Assembly: GCF_000425705.1 (NCBI RefSeq)
Contig: NZ_AUDY01000009.1
Span: 186,001 to 250,000, forward strand
Direction: 5' to 3'
Source of the DNA: Halobacillus kuroshimensis DSM 18393
GTDB lineage: Bacteria; Bacillota; Bacilli; Bacillales; Halobacillaceae
DNA: 64,000 nt
Numbering within the stretch: the first letter of the stretch is position 1; each line of letters starts with the position of its first letter. The notes beneath the pieces were generated by a model. That model had not been told where the DNA came from. It did not search any database and was given only the letters and a program-made list of their open reading frames with translations. Below are positions 17,116-25,345 of the stretch, piece by piece. The position numbers were made by a program, and so were the translations under genes.

Positions 17116-17880
17116 ATGGAAGAGACCATTTCCTTGAAAGAAATTTTCGAGGTGATCAAAAAAAGAGTGTGGCTGATTGTCGGCTTAGCAGCTGGAGCAG
17201 CGGTCATTAGTGCCTTAATTACATTGTTTGTTCTGACACCAACGTATGAATCATCGTCCCAGTTTATTGTGAACCAGTCCAACAATCAAGAACAGAGTGC
17301 ACAGTATAATTATGATGAAATACGAACGAACGTTGAACTTATCAATACATACAACGTTATTATACAAAGTCCTAAGATTTTAGATCAGGTGGCGGATGAA
17401 TTAAACCTTGATATGACAGCATCAACTCTATCTAACAAGATTTCTGTTTCAAATGCGGAACAGTCCCAGGTTGTGAACGTTACTGCAACAGACGAAAATG
17501 CTATGCTGGCCGCTGATATTGCCAATACGACGGTGGAAGTATTCAAACAGGAGATTCCACAGTTGATGAACGGAGTCGATAATATTAATGTCCTGTCTAC
17601 AGCTGATGTGGAACCGAATCCAACGCCGGTAAGCCCGAATACGGCTTTGAACATTGCGATCGCTTTAGTGGTTGGATTAATGCTTGGTGTCGGTCTTGCT
17701 TTCCTACTTGAGTACCTCGATAACTCGATCAAGTCTGAAACGGATATCGAAGACGCTCTCGGCCTTCCAGTTATGGGTGTCGTATCCACGATCACATCCG
17801 ATGATACGGTGGATTTAGGGAAAGCACGGAAGTCAAAGAACCGCGTATCTGAAATGAGGGGTGAATCTGTTGGCACGTAA
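17116..17880 (+). CDS. Wzz-type polysaccharide co-polymerase / BY-kinase modulator
   Basis: A 254-aa membrane protein with two TM segments (about 20-42 and 172-197) flanking an extracellular helical loop. The Pro-rich PNPTPVSPNTALN motif precedes TM2, as in CpsC/CapA/YveK/YwqC modulators. The cytoplasmic tail (about 198-254) should contact and activate the partner tyrosine kinase encoded next. ATG 17116 is preceded by GGAGG; an upstream in-frame ATG (17074) overlaps the likely -10 and is rejected. The 3' end overlaps the kinase gene. The protein sets polymer length or coordinates export in Wzx/Wzy systems. Confidence 0.92.
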   Translation: MEETISLKEIFEVIKKRVWLIVGLAAGAAVISALITLFVLTPTYESSSQFIVNQSNNQEQSAQYNYDEIRTNVELINTYNVIIQSPKILDQVADELNLDMTASTLSNKISVSNAEQSQVVNVTATDENAMLAADIANTTVEVFKQEIPQLMNGVDNINVLSTADVEPNPTPVSPNTALNIAIALVVGLMLGVGLAFLLEYLDNSIKSETDIEDALGLPVMGVVSTITSDDTVDLGKARKSKNRVSEMRGESVGT

Positions 17881-18571
17881 GAAGAAAGCAGCAACAGCGA
17901 CAAATACAAGAGCGAAGAATCTAGTTACAAAGAACAATCCGAAATCTCCAATTGCCGAACAGTTCCGGACAATCCGAACGAACCTTCAGTTCACTTCTGT
18001 CGATAAAGACTTGGAAACGATTGTTGTCACATCAGCCAACCCTTCAGAAGGGAAGTCAGTCACAACAGCCAACGTGGCTGTTGTCTTTGCCCAGCAGGGG
18101 AAAAGGGTGCTATTGGTAGATGCAGATTTACGAAAACCTACCATTCACTATACGTTCCGTGTACCGAATACGATTGGTTTGAGCAACTATTTGATTGGTG
18201 CTCAGAAAGTATCTGAAATTGCGAGTCATACAGACTTAAATAAGCTTGATGTCATTACATGCGGCCCGATTCCACCAAACCCATCTGAACTGCTTGGTTC
18301 CAACAAAATGAAGGAATTCATTGAAGAAGCCAAACATACGTATGACATGATCATTTTTGATACACCACCGGTTCATGCCGTAACCGATTCCCAGGTGCTT
18401 GGAAACTTTGTTGATGGAGTCCTTCTCGTTGTACGCAGTAAACAGACAGAGAAAGATTCTGCGGTGAAGGCAAAAGAACAATTGGAACAGTCCCAGGCCA
18501 ATATCCTCGGTGTTGTATTGAACGACCAGGATATTAAGTCGAGCAACTACTACTATTATTATGGGCAATAA
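17870..18571 (+). CDS. BY-type protein tyrosine kinase (CpsD/CapB/YwqD-like)
   Basis: A cytoplasmic bacterial tyrosine kinase of about 233 aa. Walker A is SANPSEGKSVTTAN, Walker A' is VLLVDADLRKP, and Walker B is MIIFDTPP. The C-terminal tail SSNYYYYYGQ carries five consecutive Tyr, the autophosphorylation cluster. The TTG at 17870 fits the AGGGG at 17856-17860 better than an in-frame GTG at 17861, which is nearly adjacent to that SD. It overlaps the modulator gene by 11 bp. Together with the modulator and the PHP phosphatase it forms the usual phosphorylation cycle for capsule/EPS assembly. Targets could include the UDP-glucose dehydrogenase at 33.3 kb, as known for YwqD-YwqF/TuaD in B. subtilis. 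Confidence 0.93.
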   Translation: MARKKKAATATNTRAKNLVTKNNPKSPIAEQFRTIRTNLQFTSVDKDLETIVVTSANPSEGKSVTTANVAVVFAQQGKRVLLVDADLRKPTIHYTFRVPNTIGLSNYLIGAQKVSEIASHTDLNKLDVITCGPIPPNPSELLGSNKMKEFIEEAKHTYDMIIFDTPPVHAVTDSQVLGNFVDGVLLVVRSKQTEKDSAVKAKEQLEQSQANILGVVLNDQDIKSSNYYYYYGQ

Positions 18572-18602
18572 AAAAGGGAGGGTCTAAGACCTTCTTTTTT
18601 TA
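18570..18602 (+). terminator. Rho-independent terminator after the tyrosine kinase gene
   Basis: An A-rich 5' arm with GGTC, loop TAA, GACC, then a run of T. It separates the modulator-kinase pair from the phosphatase gene. Confidence 0.8.
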
Positions 18603-18690
18603 TTAGTCTCACCAGATAAAACTTCAGTCACATAATCTACAAAATTATAACAAATGTCATTGTCTTATTCTTCATATCCATGCTTATTCT

Positions 18691-18699
18691 TGATATAAT
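18691..18699 (+). promoter_or_regulatory. Extended -10 upstream of the PHP phosphatase gene
   Basis: TGATATAAT is an extended -10 located about 45 bp before the RBS. No convincing -35 is seen. It suggests the phosphatase has its own promoter. Confidence 0.45.
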
Positions 18700-18755
18700 C
18701 GGCGTTAGTTTATAAAACTAGTTTGATAGGTTGGAATAAGAAAGGGGAGTTTACC

Positions 18756-19529
18756 ATGATTGATATTCACAGTCATATTCTGCCTGGTGTAGATGATGGT
18801 GCTCAAACGATAGAAGAAAGTATACAGATGGCCAAAGCAGCGGTCGCCGATGGGATTACAACGATTGTAGCGACGCCGCACCATAAAAATGGTGTGTATG
18901 ATAATTATAAACATGACATTTTGATTCAAGTGGCTGAACTGAATCGGACCTTTCAGGAGCGTGGAATAGATTTAGAAGTACTTCCCGGGCAGGAAAACCG
19001 TATCTACGGCGAAATGGTTCAAGGAATTGAAGCTAATGAAATCCTAGCAATAGATGATAAGACAAAGTACGTCCTGGTGGAATTTCCATCCAGTTCCGTT
19101 CCACGTTATGCCGAACAGCTCTTCTTTGACCTGCAGGTAGCCGGGTACAGCCCTGTCATCGTGCATCCGGAGCGTAATAAACAGATCATAGAAAATCCCG
19201 ACCTTTTATATTCCTTCGTTAAAAAGGGAGCCCACACTCAGGTCACCGCCGGCAGTCTCTGTGGGCATTTTGGGAAGAAAATCAAGAAGTTCTCCGAGCA
19301 GCTATTGGAAGCGAACCTGGCTCACTTAATTGCCTCTGATGCTCATAATACAAAGACTCGCGGGTTCTGTATGAATGAGGCGTATGAAGGGATTCGTAAG
19401 AAGTTTGGGAACGATATGGTTTATTTATTGATGGAAAATGCAGAAGATGTGCTGGATGGTAAAGTGTTGGCAGCCGAGCCTCCCAAACATATTAAGAAGT
19501 CTAAATTTTTAGGTGTATTTAACCGATGA
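18756..19529 (+). CDS. PHP-family protein tyrosine phosphatase (CpsB/CapC/YwqE-like)
   Basis: A 257-aa metal-dependent phosphatase that reverses BY-kinase phosphorylation. The protein opens MIDIHSHILPGVDDGA with metal ligands H5 and H7; further PHP signatures are ATPHHKNGVY, GQENRI, VIVHPERN and ASDAHN. The start follows AAAGGGGAG by 6 bp; the longer in-frame ORF adds residues that overlap the RBS. It is flanked by terminators on both sides, so expression may be uncoupled from the kinase. Confidence 0.94.
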   Translation: MIDIHSHILPGVDDGAQTIEESIQMAKAAVADGITTIVATPHHKNGVYDNYKHDILIQVAELNRTFQERGIDLEVLPGQENRIYGEMVQGIEANEILAIDDKTKYVLVEFPSSSVPRYAEQLFFDLQVAGYSPVIVHPERNKQIIENPDLLYSFVKKGAHTQVTAGSLCGHFGKKIKKFSEQLLEANLAHLIASDAHNTKTRGFCMNEAYEGIRKKFGNDMVYLLMENAEDVLDGKVLAAEPPKHIKKSKFLGVFNR

Positions 19530-19536
19530 TCTAATG

Positions 19537-19577
19537 CGAAAAGGGCACATTGAACTATCTCACCTGTGTCCTTTTTC
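19537..19577 (+). terminator. Rho-independent terminator after the phosphatase gene
   Basis: Arms AAAAGGGCACA and TGTGTCCTTTT pair with one G-U, loop about 15 nt, followed by more T residues. Confidence 0.75.
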
Positions 19578-19897
19578 TTCTTTTTGTTATATAAGTAAGC
19601 GTATTCATAACAAACTTTTACATTTTATATAAGAGTTATGTAAAAATCTACATAGTAAGTCTTCTATTGGTTGGGGGAAAATGGTACAATCATATTTGTT
19701 ACAAAAGAGTTACATTTGTGGGAATTATCAGGGTTATATCACAATTATAAGAAAGGTGGCAATTTTAAAAACTTCCATAATTAGTTATCAGAAACCCTAG
19801 ACATATTAAATACGAATCTCTAGAAGAAAAGTTAATCACCAAACATAGAGTAATAGAAAATGCCCAGATTTAAATATTTAAAAAAGGAGGAAGTTCA
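19578..19897. other. Long leader/intergenic region before the main EPS operon
   Basis: About 320 bp with no gene. It holds a near-cre site (19593-19608), an 8-bp inverted repeat TTTTACAT / ATGTAAAA (19616-19623, 19638-19645), an extended -10-like TGGTACAAT (19682-19690) and then an A/T-rich leader of about 190 nt up to the AAAGGAGG RBS. The length suggests room for post-initiation control; no known riboswitch was recognised. Confidence 0.5.
19593..19608 (+). promoter_or_regulatory. Near-consensus CcpA cre-like site upstream of EPS genes
   Basis: AAGTAAGCGTATTCAT matches WTGNAARCGNWWWCAW at 15 of 16 positions (the second base is A instead of T). It lies upstream of the candidate -10. Binding is inferred only. 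Confidence 0.35.
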
Positions 19898-21763
19898 TTG
19901 ACCACTGCATATAGAAGAAGGCTTCTATTATTAATACTGATAGATTCACTTATTGTTTCCTTCTCCATCTATATGTCCCATTTTTTCCTTAACCCATATG
20001 TTGCTGTTTTCGATGGAATTATGCTGGTTTTATCATTATCGCTGTTAGTCAGTCATCATTTGTTTTCAAGTCTTTTTGGGATGTATAAGAAGAAGTGGCG
20101 TTACGCAAGCACAGAGGAACTGTTAGGAATCATATCTGTTGTCACTTTATCAATTATTGCTGCTGCTCTCATTCAGTTGATTTCTTTCGGTGCTATATAT
20201 GAGAGGGCCCTTGTTGTTACTTGGATGTTACATATTTTACTTATTGGTGGAGTCCGGTTCGCGTGGCAGTATTATAAGACCTATGGGTTTACAATCAATC
20301 CTAAATTTAAAAAGGCCAGAATTATAAAAAAGGACCCTAACCATCAGCGAACTTTAATTATTGGAGCAGGCTCTGCGGGAAGAATGCTTGCCAGGCAGAT
20401 GATGAATTCCAATGAAGTGGAAAATGAACTTGTAGGGTTTGTCGACGATGACTTCACGATGCACCACTTAACAGTTGCTGCTCTTCCTGTATTAGGGAGT
20501 ACGAACGAAATCAAAGCAATCGCAAGTGATTATCATGTGAATCACATTGTCCTTGCTATGCCTTCTGTTGATAATGAAAGAATTAAGGAAATCATTACGG
20601 AGTCCAAACAAGTAGTGAATAATGTGCAGACTTTGCCAATGATTGAAGATATCGCTATGGGGAATGTGTCTGTTAATCAAATTCGAGACGTACAGATCGA
20701 AGACCTTCTAGGTCGTGAGCCTGTTGAACTGGATATCAATTCCATCGAATCAGAAATCAAGGGGCAGACCGTCTTGGTAACAGGTGCTGGAGGAAGTATA
20801 GGGTCTGAAATCTGCCGTCAGCTTGTCAAGTTCGGACCGGAACGCCTCATTTTACTTGGTCACGGCGAAAACAGTATTTATACGATTCATATGGAGTTAA
20901 AACAGTACGATATTGAAACGGAACTTGTGACCGTCATTGCCGATGTGCAGGATCGGGAACGTATTTTTCAAGTTGTACAAGATTATGCGCCATCCTATAT
21001 TTATCATGCAGCTGCTCACAAGCACGTTCCATTAATGGAAGCGAATCCTAAAGAAGCGGTGAAAAACAATGTCATTGGTACGAAAAACGTTGCTGAAGCT
21101 GCTCACCATACAGGGGTGAAAGCTTTTGTACTCGTTTCTACAGATAAAGCAGTCAACCCGCCTAACGTGATGGGTTCAACAAAACGTATTGCAGAAATGG
21201 TAGTGCAGAATCTTGGTCGATATAGTCAGACAAAATTTGTTGCTGTACGTTTTGGGAATGTGCTTGGAAGTCGTGGAAGTGTTATTCCTCTCTTTAAAAA
21301 GCAAATTGCTACTGGGGGACCCGTCACTGTCACTCACCCTGATATGACCAGATATTTTATGACTATTCCAGAAGCGTCTAGATTAGTTCTGCAAGCAGGC
21401 GCTCTTGCTCGCGGTGGAGAAGTGTTTGTACTTGATATGGGTGAACCTGTGAAAATTGTTGACCTTGCAAAAAATTTAATTCATCTCTCCGGTTTCACTG
21501 AGGATCAGATCCCCATACAGTTTAATGGGATTCGCCCTGGAGAGAAGATGTATGAAGAGCTTCTAAGTGATGAGGAAGTAAATAAGAAGCCGGTGTTTCC
21601 GAAAATTTTTATTGGGAAGACAGTGGAGTTTGATTATCAATTAGTAGAGTATCTAGTGAATAATCATAGTAAAAGTAGTAGTGAAAGTTTGAAAAAATAC
21701 GCAATTGATTTAGCAAATAACAAGAATCCAGTAAAAAAAGAAAGTTTTGAGCAGGTCTTATAA
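19898..21763 (+). CDS. CapD/EpsC-like membrane nucleotide-sugar 4,6-dehydratase
   Basis: A 621-aa membrane-bound SDR. Four N-terminal TM helices (about 8-125) precede a CoA-binding-like Rossmann region (TLIIGAGSAGRMLARQ, about 155) and a C-terminal extended SDR domain (from about 285, VLVTGAGGSIGSEICRQ). Substrate signatures HAAAHKHVPLME, STDKAVNP and MGSTKR are those of UDP-GlcNAc 4,6-dehydratases of the CapD/PglF/EpsC group; as in that group, the usual SDR Tyr is replaced (MGSTK). The TTG start follows AAAAAGGAGG by 4-5 bp. It probably makes the UDP-4-keto-6-deoxy-GlcNAc used for the first sugar of the repeat unit. First gene of the main EPS operon. Confidence 0.92.
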   Translation: MTTAYRRRLLLLILIDSLIVSFSIYMSHFFLNPYVAVFDGIMLVLSLSLLVSHHLFSSLFGMYKKKWRYASTEELLGIISVVTLSIIAAALIQLISFGAIYERALVVTWMLHILLIGGVRFAWQYYKTYGFTINPKFKKARIIKKDPNHQRTLIIGAGSAGRMLARQMMNSNEVENELVGFVDDDFTMHHLTVAALPVLGSTNEIKAIASDYHVNHIVLAMPSVDNERIKEIITESKQVVNNVQTLPMIEDIAMGNVSVNQIRDVQIEDLLGREPVELDINSIESEIKGQTVLVTGAGGSIGSEICRQLVKFGPERLILLGHGENSIYTIHMELKQYDIETELVTVIADVQDRERIFQVVQDYAPSYIYHAAAHKHVPLMEANPKEAVKNNVIGTKNVAEAAHHTGVKAFVLVSTDKAVNPPNVMGSTKRIAEMVVQNLGRYSQTKFVAVRFGNVLGSRGSVIPLFKKQIATGGPVTVTHPDMTRYFMTIPEASRLVLQAGALARGGEVFVLDMGEPVKIVDLAKNLIHLSGFTEDQIPIQFNGIRPGEKMYEELLSDEEVNKKPVFPKIFIGKTVEFDYQLVEYLVNNHSKSSSESLKKYAIDLANNKNPVKKESFEQVL

Positions 21764-21784
21764 TATTTTAAGGGGGAATATGTT

Positions 21785-22666
21785 ATGAAAACAGTAAAAA
21801 AAGCAATAATTCCAGCGGCGGGTCTTGGGACACGATTTTTACCAGCGACTAAAGCGATGCCAAAGGAGATGCTTCCGATAGTAGATAAACCTACAATACA
21901 GTATATAGTCGAAGAAGCAATAGAATCTGGTATTGAAGATATTATTATTGTCACAGGAAAAGGGAAGCGTGCAATTGAAGACCATTTTGATAAAAATTTT
22001 GAACTTGAAGATAATTTGATGCAAAAAGAGAAATATGATCTTTTAGAAAAAGTTAATGCTACTTCTAACGTGGAAATTCATTTTATTCGTCAAAAAGAGC
22101 CTAAAGGCCTTGGTCATGCTGTTTGGTGCGCTCGGAAGTTTATTGGGAATGAACCTTTTGCAGTTCTTCTTGGAGATGATATAGTACGTTCAGAAAAACC
22201 CTGTCTACGTCAGTTGATAAATGAGTATGAGAATACACTTTCTTCTGTAATTGGTGTTCAAACAGTTATGGATGAAGAAACACATCGCTATGGTATTATT
22301 GATCCTCAAGAACAAGAAGGTCGCCGTTATCAAGTAAATACTTTTGTGGAAAAGCCTAAGCAAGGCACTTCACCATCAAATTTGGCTATAATGGGTCGCT
22401 ATGTTTTGAATCCAGAAATTTTCATGTTTTTAGATAAGCAAGAAAAAGGTGCTGGTGGAGAAGTGCAATTAACAGATGCAATCCAAAAATTAAATGAAAT
22501 TCAACGAGTATTTGCTTATGATTTTGAAGGTCAAAGGTATGATGTAGGAGAGAAACTTGGCTTTGTAAAAACAACGTTGGAATTAGCTATTTCAAGGGAT
22601 GAACTTAAAGATGATGTATTAACGTTTATGAAAGATTTATTAGAGAATTCAGTAGTGAAAAATTAA
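21785..22666 (+). CDS. galU: UTP-glucose-1-phosphate uridylyltransferase
   Basis: A 293-aa cytoplasmic enzyme making UDP-glucose from UTP and glucose 1-phosphate. The nucleotidyltransferase signature [26 protein letters not shown] is at the N-terminus (key residues G-x-G-T-R and the K-E pair), with VEKPK and a GEVQLTDAI motif further on. Its product feeds the UDP-glucose dehydrogenase encoded at 33.3 kb and then the UDP-glucuronate epimerase. AGGGGGA precedes the start and the gene lies 21 bp after the CapD-like gene. It is the last gene before composition becomes markedly AT-rich. Confidence 0.96.
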   Translation: MKTVKKAIIPAAGLGTRFLPATKAMPKEMLPIVDKPTIQYIVEEAIESGIEDIIIVTGKGKRAIEDHFDKNFELEDNLMQKEKYDLLEKVNATSNVEIHFIRQKEPKGLGHAVWCARKFIGNEPFAVLLGDDIVRSEKPCLRQLINEYENTLSSVIGVQTVMDEETHRYGIIDPQEQEGRRYQVNTFVEKPKQGTSPSNLAIMGRYVLNPEIFMFLDKQEKGAGGEVQLTDAIQKLNEIQRVFAYDFEGQRYDVGEKLGFVKTTLELAISRDELKDDVLTFMKDLLENSVVKN

Positions 22667-22718
22667 AAAGCTATCTTTATGCATTTTTTAGTTGATTGAG
22701 TAAAAACATGTACTAAAC

Positions 22719-22759
22719 TTTGCCATCCGATAAAGTTTTGGCCCTTTATCGGTGGCAAA
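22719..22759 (+). repeat. Strong hairpin between galU and the sugar transferase gene
   Basis: TTTGCCATCCGATAAAG (22719-22735) pairs with CTTTATCGGTGGCAAA (22744-22759) with one bulged base and an 8-nt loop. There is no T run after it, so it is not a standard terminator. It could be an RNA processing or antitermination element, or a small mobile remnant. Confidence 0.7.
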
Positions 22760-22850
22760 CTTTAAAGACATTGTTTAAATGAATAATATAAATATTCATA
22801 CGAGAATAAAGTGACCATTTATAAAAGTGAATTTTTTTATCATAATGATG

Positions 22851-22912
22851 TTTAGTGAATTAGGAGTTAAGTGGAAGGTTAATAATTGCCAACTAAGTTC
22901 TAGTTCACTAAA
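22851..22912 (+). repeat. Inverted repeat in the leader of the sugar transferase gene
   Basis: TTTAGTGAATTAG (22851-22863) and CTAGTTCACTAAA (22900-22912) are inverse copies with one mismatch, 36 nt apart, ending 6 bp before the AAGGAG RBS. Folding of the leader could affect initiation. Confidence 0.55.
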
Positions 22913-22935
22913 AACTTTCAAGGAGTGTCTTAGGA

Positions 22936-23571
22936 TTGTATCTAGCTGTTAAGAGGTTAATTGATATTACGCTATCCATTATAGGTCTTGCTTTTCTTTT
23001 TCCGTTTTTCTTGATTCTATTTATTGCTATTAAAGTTGACTCACCAGGACCGGTATTGTTCAAGCAAAAAAGAGTTGGAATCAACTGCAGGTATTTCTAT
23101 ATATTAAAATTTCGTACAATGAGAGTAGATACCCCTAATAATACTCCGACGCACTTACTGAAAAATCCAGAAAATTACATTACAAAAGTAGGGAAGTTTT
23201 TGAGAAAGACCTCTCTTGATGAACTACCCCAGATTTGGAATATTTTTATAGGCGATATGAGTGTAATCGGTCCTCGTCCGGCGTTATGGAATCAATATGA
23301 TTTGATTTCTGAACGAGAGAAGTATGGCGCAAACGAGGTGCCACCAGGGCTTACTGGATGGGCGCAAATTAAAGGTAGAGATGAACTTTCTATTGAAGAA
23401 AAAGCTAAATTAGATGGTGATTATGTTCGAAAATTAAATTTTTGGTTTGATATTAAATGTTTCTTTGGGACTATACTTACTGTTTTAAGAAGTAAGGGTG
23501 TAATAGAAGGTAAGAAAGATACCAACGAAGAAACTGACACAAATAATACTAAGAGGAATATATCTAAATGA
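22936..23571 (+). CDS. Initiating phosphoglycosyl transferase (bacterial sugar transferase)
   Basis: A 211-aa monotopic membrane PGT (PglC/EpsL type) that places a sugar-1-phosphate on undecaprenyl phosphate. An N-terminal membrane hairpin (LIDITLSIIGLAFLFPFFLI) is followed by SPGPVLFKQKRVG, FKFRTM-like LKFRTMR, the catalytic D-E pair in TSLDELPQIWNI, and MSVIGPRPAL and GLTGWAQIKGRD. It starts with TTG at 22936, 11 bp after AAGGAG. The CapD-like product suggests a 6-deoxy-HexNAc-derived first sugar. Its C-terminal tail is Asn/Thr/Glu-rich, and the next gene overlaps by 4 bp. Confidence 0.93.
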   Translation: MYLAVKRLIDITLSIIGLAFLFPFFLILFIAIKVDSPGPVLFKQKRVGINCRYFYILKFRTMRVDTPNNTPTHLLKNPENYITKVGKFLRKTSLDELPQIWNIFIGDMSVIGPRPALWNQYDLISEREKYGANEVPPGLTGWAQIKGRDELSIEEKAKLDGDYVRKLNFWFDIKCFFGTILTVLRSKGVIEGKKDTNEETDTNNTKRNISK

Positions 23572-24425
23572 AAAAAATACTTATAACTGGGTCTACTAGT
23601 TACATAGGCGAAAATGTAGTGAAATGGTTAGAAGATAGTCAAGGAGAATATGTTACACAAACAATTAGTGTAAGAGATGATTACTGGAAGAGAAGGGATT
23701 TTTCCAAATATGATGTGGTCCTCCACCTAGCAGGTATAGCCCATGTATCTGCCGATCCTAGAATGAAAGAAAAGTATTATCAGATAAACCGTGATTTAAC
23801 TATTGAAGTTGCTAAGAAAGCTAAGGATGAAGGTGTTAGCCAATTTATCTTTATGAGTAGTATTATTGTTTATGGTGATGTTCAGAGGAATACTGTTATT
23901 GACAGGGATACTGTGCCAAATCCCAGTGATTATTACGGAGATAGTAAGCTACAAGCAGAAAAAAGTATTGTTACTTTAAGTAATAGCGCTTTTAATATAG
24001 CCGTTATAAGGCCTCCTATGATTTATGGAAGAGGTTCAAAAGGTAATTATCCAAGACTAGCAAGATTAGCTAAAAAAACCCCCATTTTTCCTAATATAAA
24101 TAATCAACGTAGTATGCTTCATATTGATAGCCTTTGTGAGTTTATAAGATTAATTATAGAAAATAAAGAAGAGGGGCTATATTTCCCTCAAAACAGTGAA
24201 TATGTTAATACTAGTGAATTAGTTTTGGAAATTTCAAAGCTTCATGGGAGAAAGGTTCATTTAACTAAACTATTTAATCCTTTAATAAGGTTCTCATGTA
24301 ATAAAAGTAAATTATGCAATAAATTGTTTGGGGATTTAGTATATGATAAGAATATGAGCTTTTACTCTTCCGAATATAGAATTAGGAATTTCAAGGAATC
24401 TCTAAAGTTAACTGAGAACACTTAA
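23568..24425 (+). CDS. NAD-dependent epimerase/dehydratase (extended SDR)
   Basis: A 285-aa extended SDR. The dinucleotide motif is TGSTSYIG, in which the usual middle glycine of TGxxGxxG is replaced by Ser. The catalytic YYGDSK (Y-x-x-x-K) and SSIIVYGD segments are intact. The ATG overlaps the sugar transferase stop (ATGA), so the two are translationally coupled. In related clusters this pair appears together, with the SDR reducing or epimerising the 4-keto sugar before or after loading. The exact product is not determinable. Confidence 0.85.
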   Translation: MKKILITGSTSYIGENVVKWLEDSQGEYVTQTISVRDDYWKRRDFSKYDVVLHLAGIAHVSADPRMKEKYYQINRDLTIEVAKKAKDEGVSQFIFMSSIIVYGDVQRNTVIDRDTVPNPSDYYGDSKLQAEKSIVTLSNSAFNIAVIRPPMIYGRGSKGNYPRLARLAKKTPIFPNINNQRSMLHIDSLCEFIRLIIENKEEGLYFPQNSEYVNTSELVLEISKLHGRKVHLTKLFNPLIRFSCNKSKLCNKLFGDLVYDKNMSFYSSEYRIRNFKESLKLTENT

Positions 24426-24451
24426 ACTCATTAAGTAAGGACTGTGAAAAA

Positions 24452-25315
24452 ATGGCCGATTTAACTGCAATTATATTAACAAAAAACGAAAGTAAGAATA
24501 TAGAAGCTTGTTTAGATTCAATAAAAGGTTTTGCTCATAGAATTGTTGTTGTTGATAGTGGTAGTACAGATAATACTGTAGAACTAGCCAAATCTAAAGG
24601 GGCAGAAGTTTTTACTAATGAATTTCAATATTATGCACAACAATTTAATTGGGGAATTAATAATACGAATATTGAATCTAAGTGGATACTTCGTCTGGAT
24701 GCTGACGAGAGATTTACTCCTGAACTTTGTAAAGTTTGTGAGAGAATCATGGTTAAACATGCTGAGGATAACGTTAACGGTATTACAATGGAAGCATGGT
24801 TATACTTTTTAGGAAAACGTTTAAAATATGGAGCTAGTAAAAAAAGAAAACTAATGATTTTTAAAAGAGGTATTGGAAGGATTGAGGATCGGAAAAGAGA
24901 CGCTCATACTGTACTTGATAAAGGTGAATCAATATCCGTAAATGAAAGGTTTTTACACTATGATTTTAAGGATATTAAAAGTTTCATTAATAAATATAAC
25001 TGGTATGCTACCAGAGAGATGCATGATTATTTAGCCTTTAAGAACGGTAGCACAGAAAATATTAAATCTGATAAAAAAATTGAAAATACTAGGAAAAAGA
25101 AGTTTGGTATCTATTATAAAGCACCTAGATTTTTAAGAGCAAAGTTATGGTTTATATATAATTATTATCTAAGATTAGGATTCTTAGATGGAAGAGAAGG
25201 GTACATTTATCATTACTTTGAGTGTTATTGGTATAGGTTCCTGGTCGATACAAAAATCTATGAAAATGAAACAATGGATACTGAAGTTGAAAACTTAAAA
25301 GCTCTACAGGATTAA
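24452..25315 (+). CDS. GT2-family glycosyltransferase
   Basis: A 287-aa GT-A glycosyltransferase. Its N-terminus reads LTAIILTKNESKNIEACLDSI, with VDSGSTDNT and the D-x-D-type LRLDADERF motif. It resembles the WaaE/KdtX-like subgroup, including a conserved HYDF region. It is soluble or peripheral and should add a sugar to the lipid-linked unit at the cytoplasmic face. Codons and composition are very AT-rich, like its downstream neighbours. Donor unknown. Confidence 0.88.
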   Translation: MADLTAIILTKNESKNIEACLDSIKGFAHRIVVVDSGSTDNTVELAKSKGAEVFTNEFQYYAQQFNWGINNTNIESKWILRLDADERFTPELCKVCERIMVKHAEDNVNGITMEAWLYFLGKRLKYGASKKRKLMIFKRGIGRIEDRKRDAHTVLDKGESISVNERFLHYDFKDIKSFINKYNWYATREMHDYLAFKNGSTENIKSDKKIENTRKKKFGIYYKAPRFLRAKLWFIYNYYLRLGFLDGREGYIYHYFECYWYRFLVDTKIYENETMDTEVENLKALQD

Positions 25316-25345
25316 TTTGGTAATTAAAAAGGGGGGGACATTTAT

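Noticed and set aside
17385-17909. 174-codon minus-strand ORF
   Set aside because: Antisense to the Wzz-like modulator gene, with no RBS and low-complexity translation.
22719-22759. Terminator after galU
   Set aside because: The hairpin is strong but lacks a U tract; kept only as an unexplained structure.
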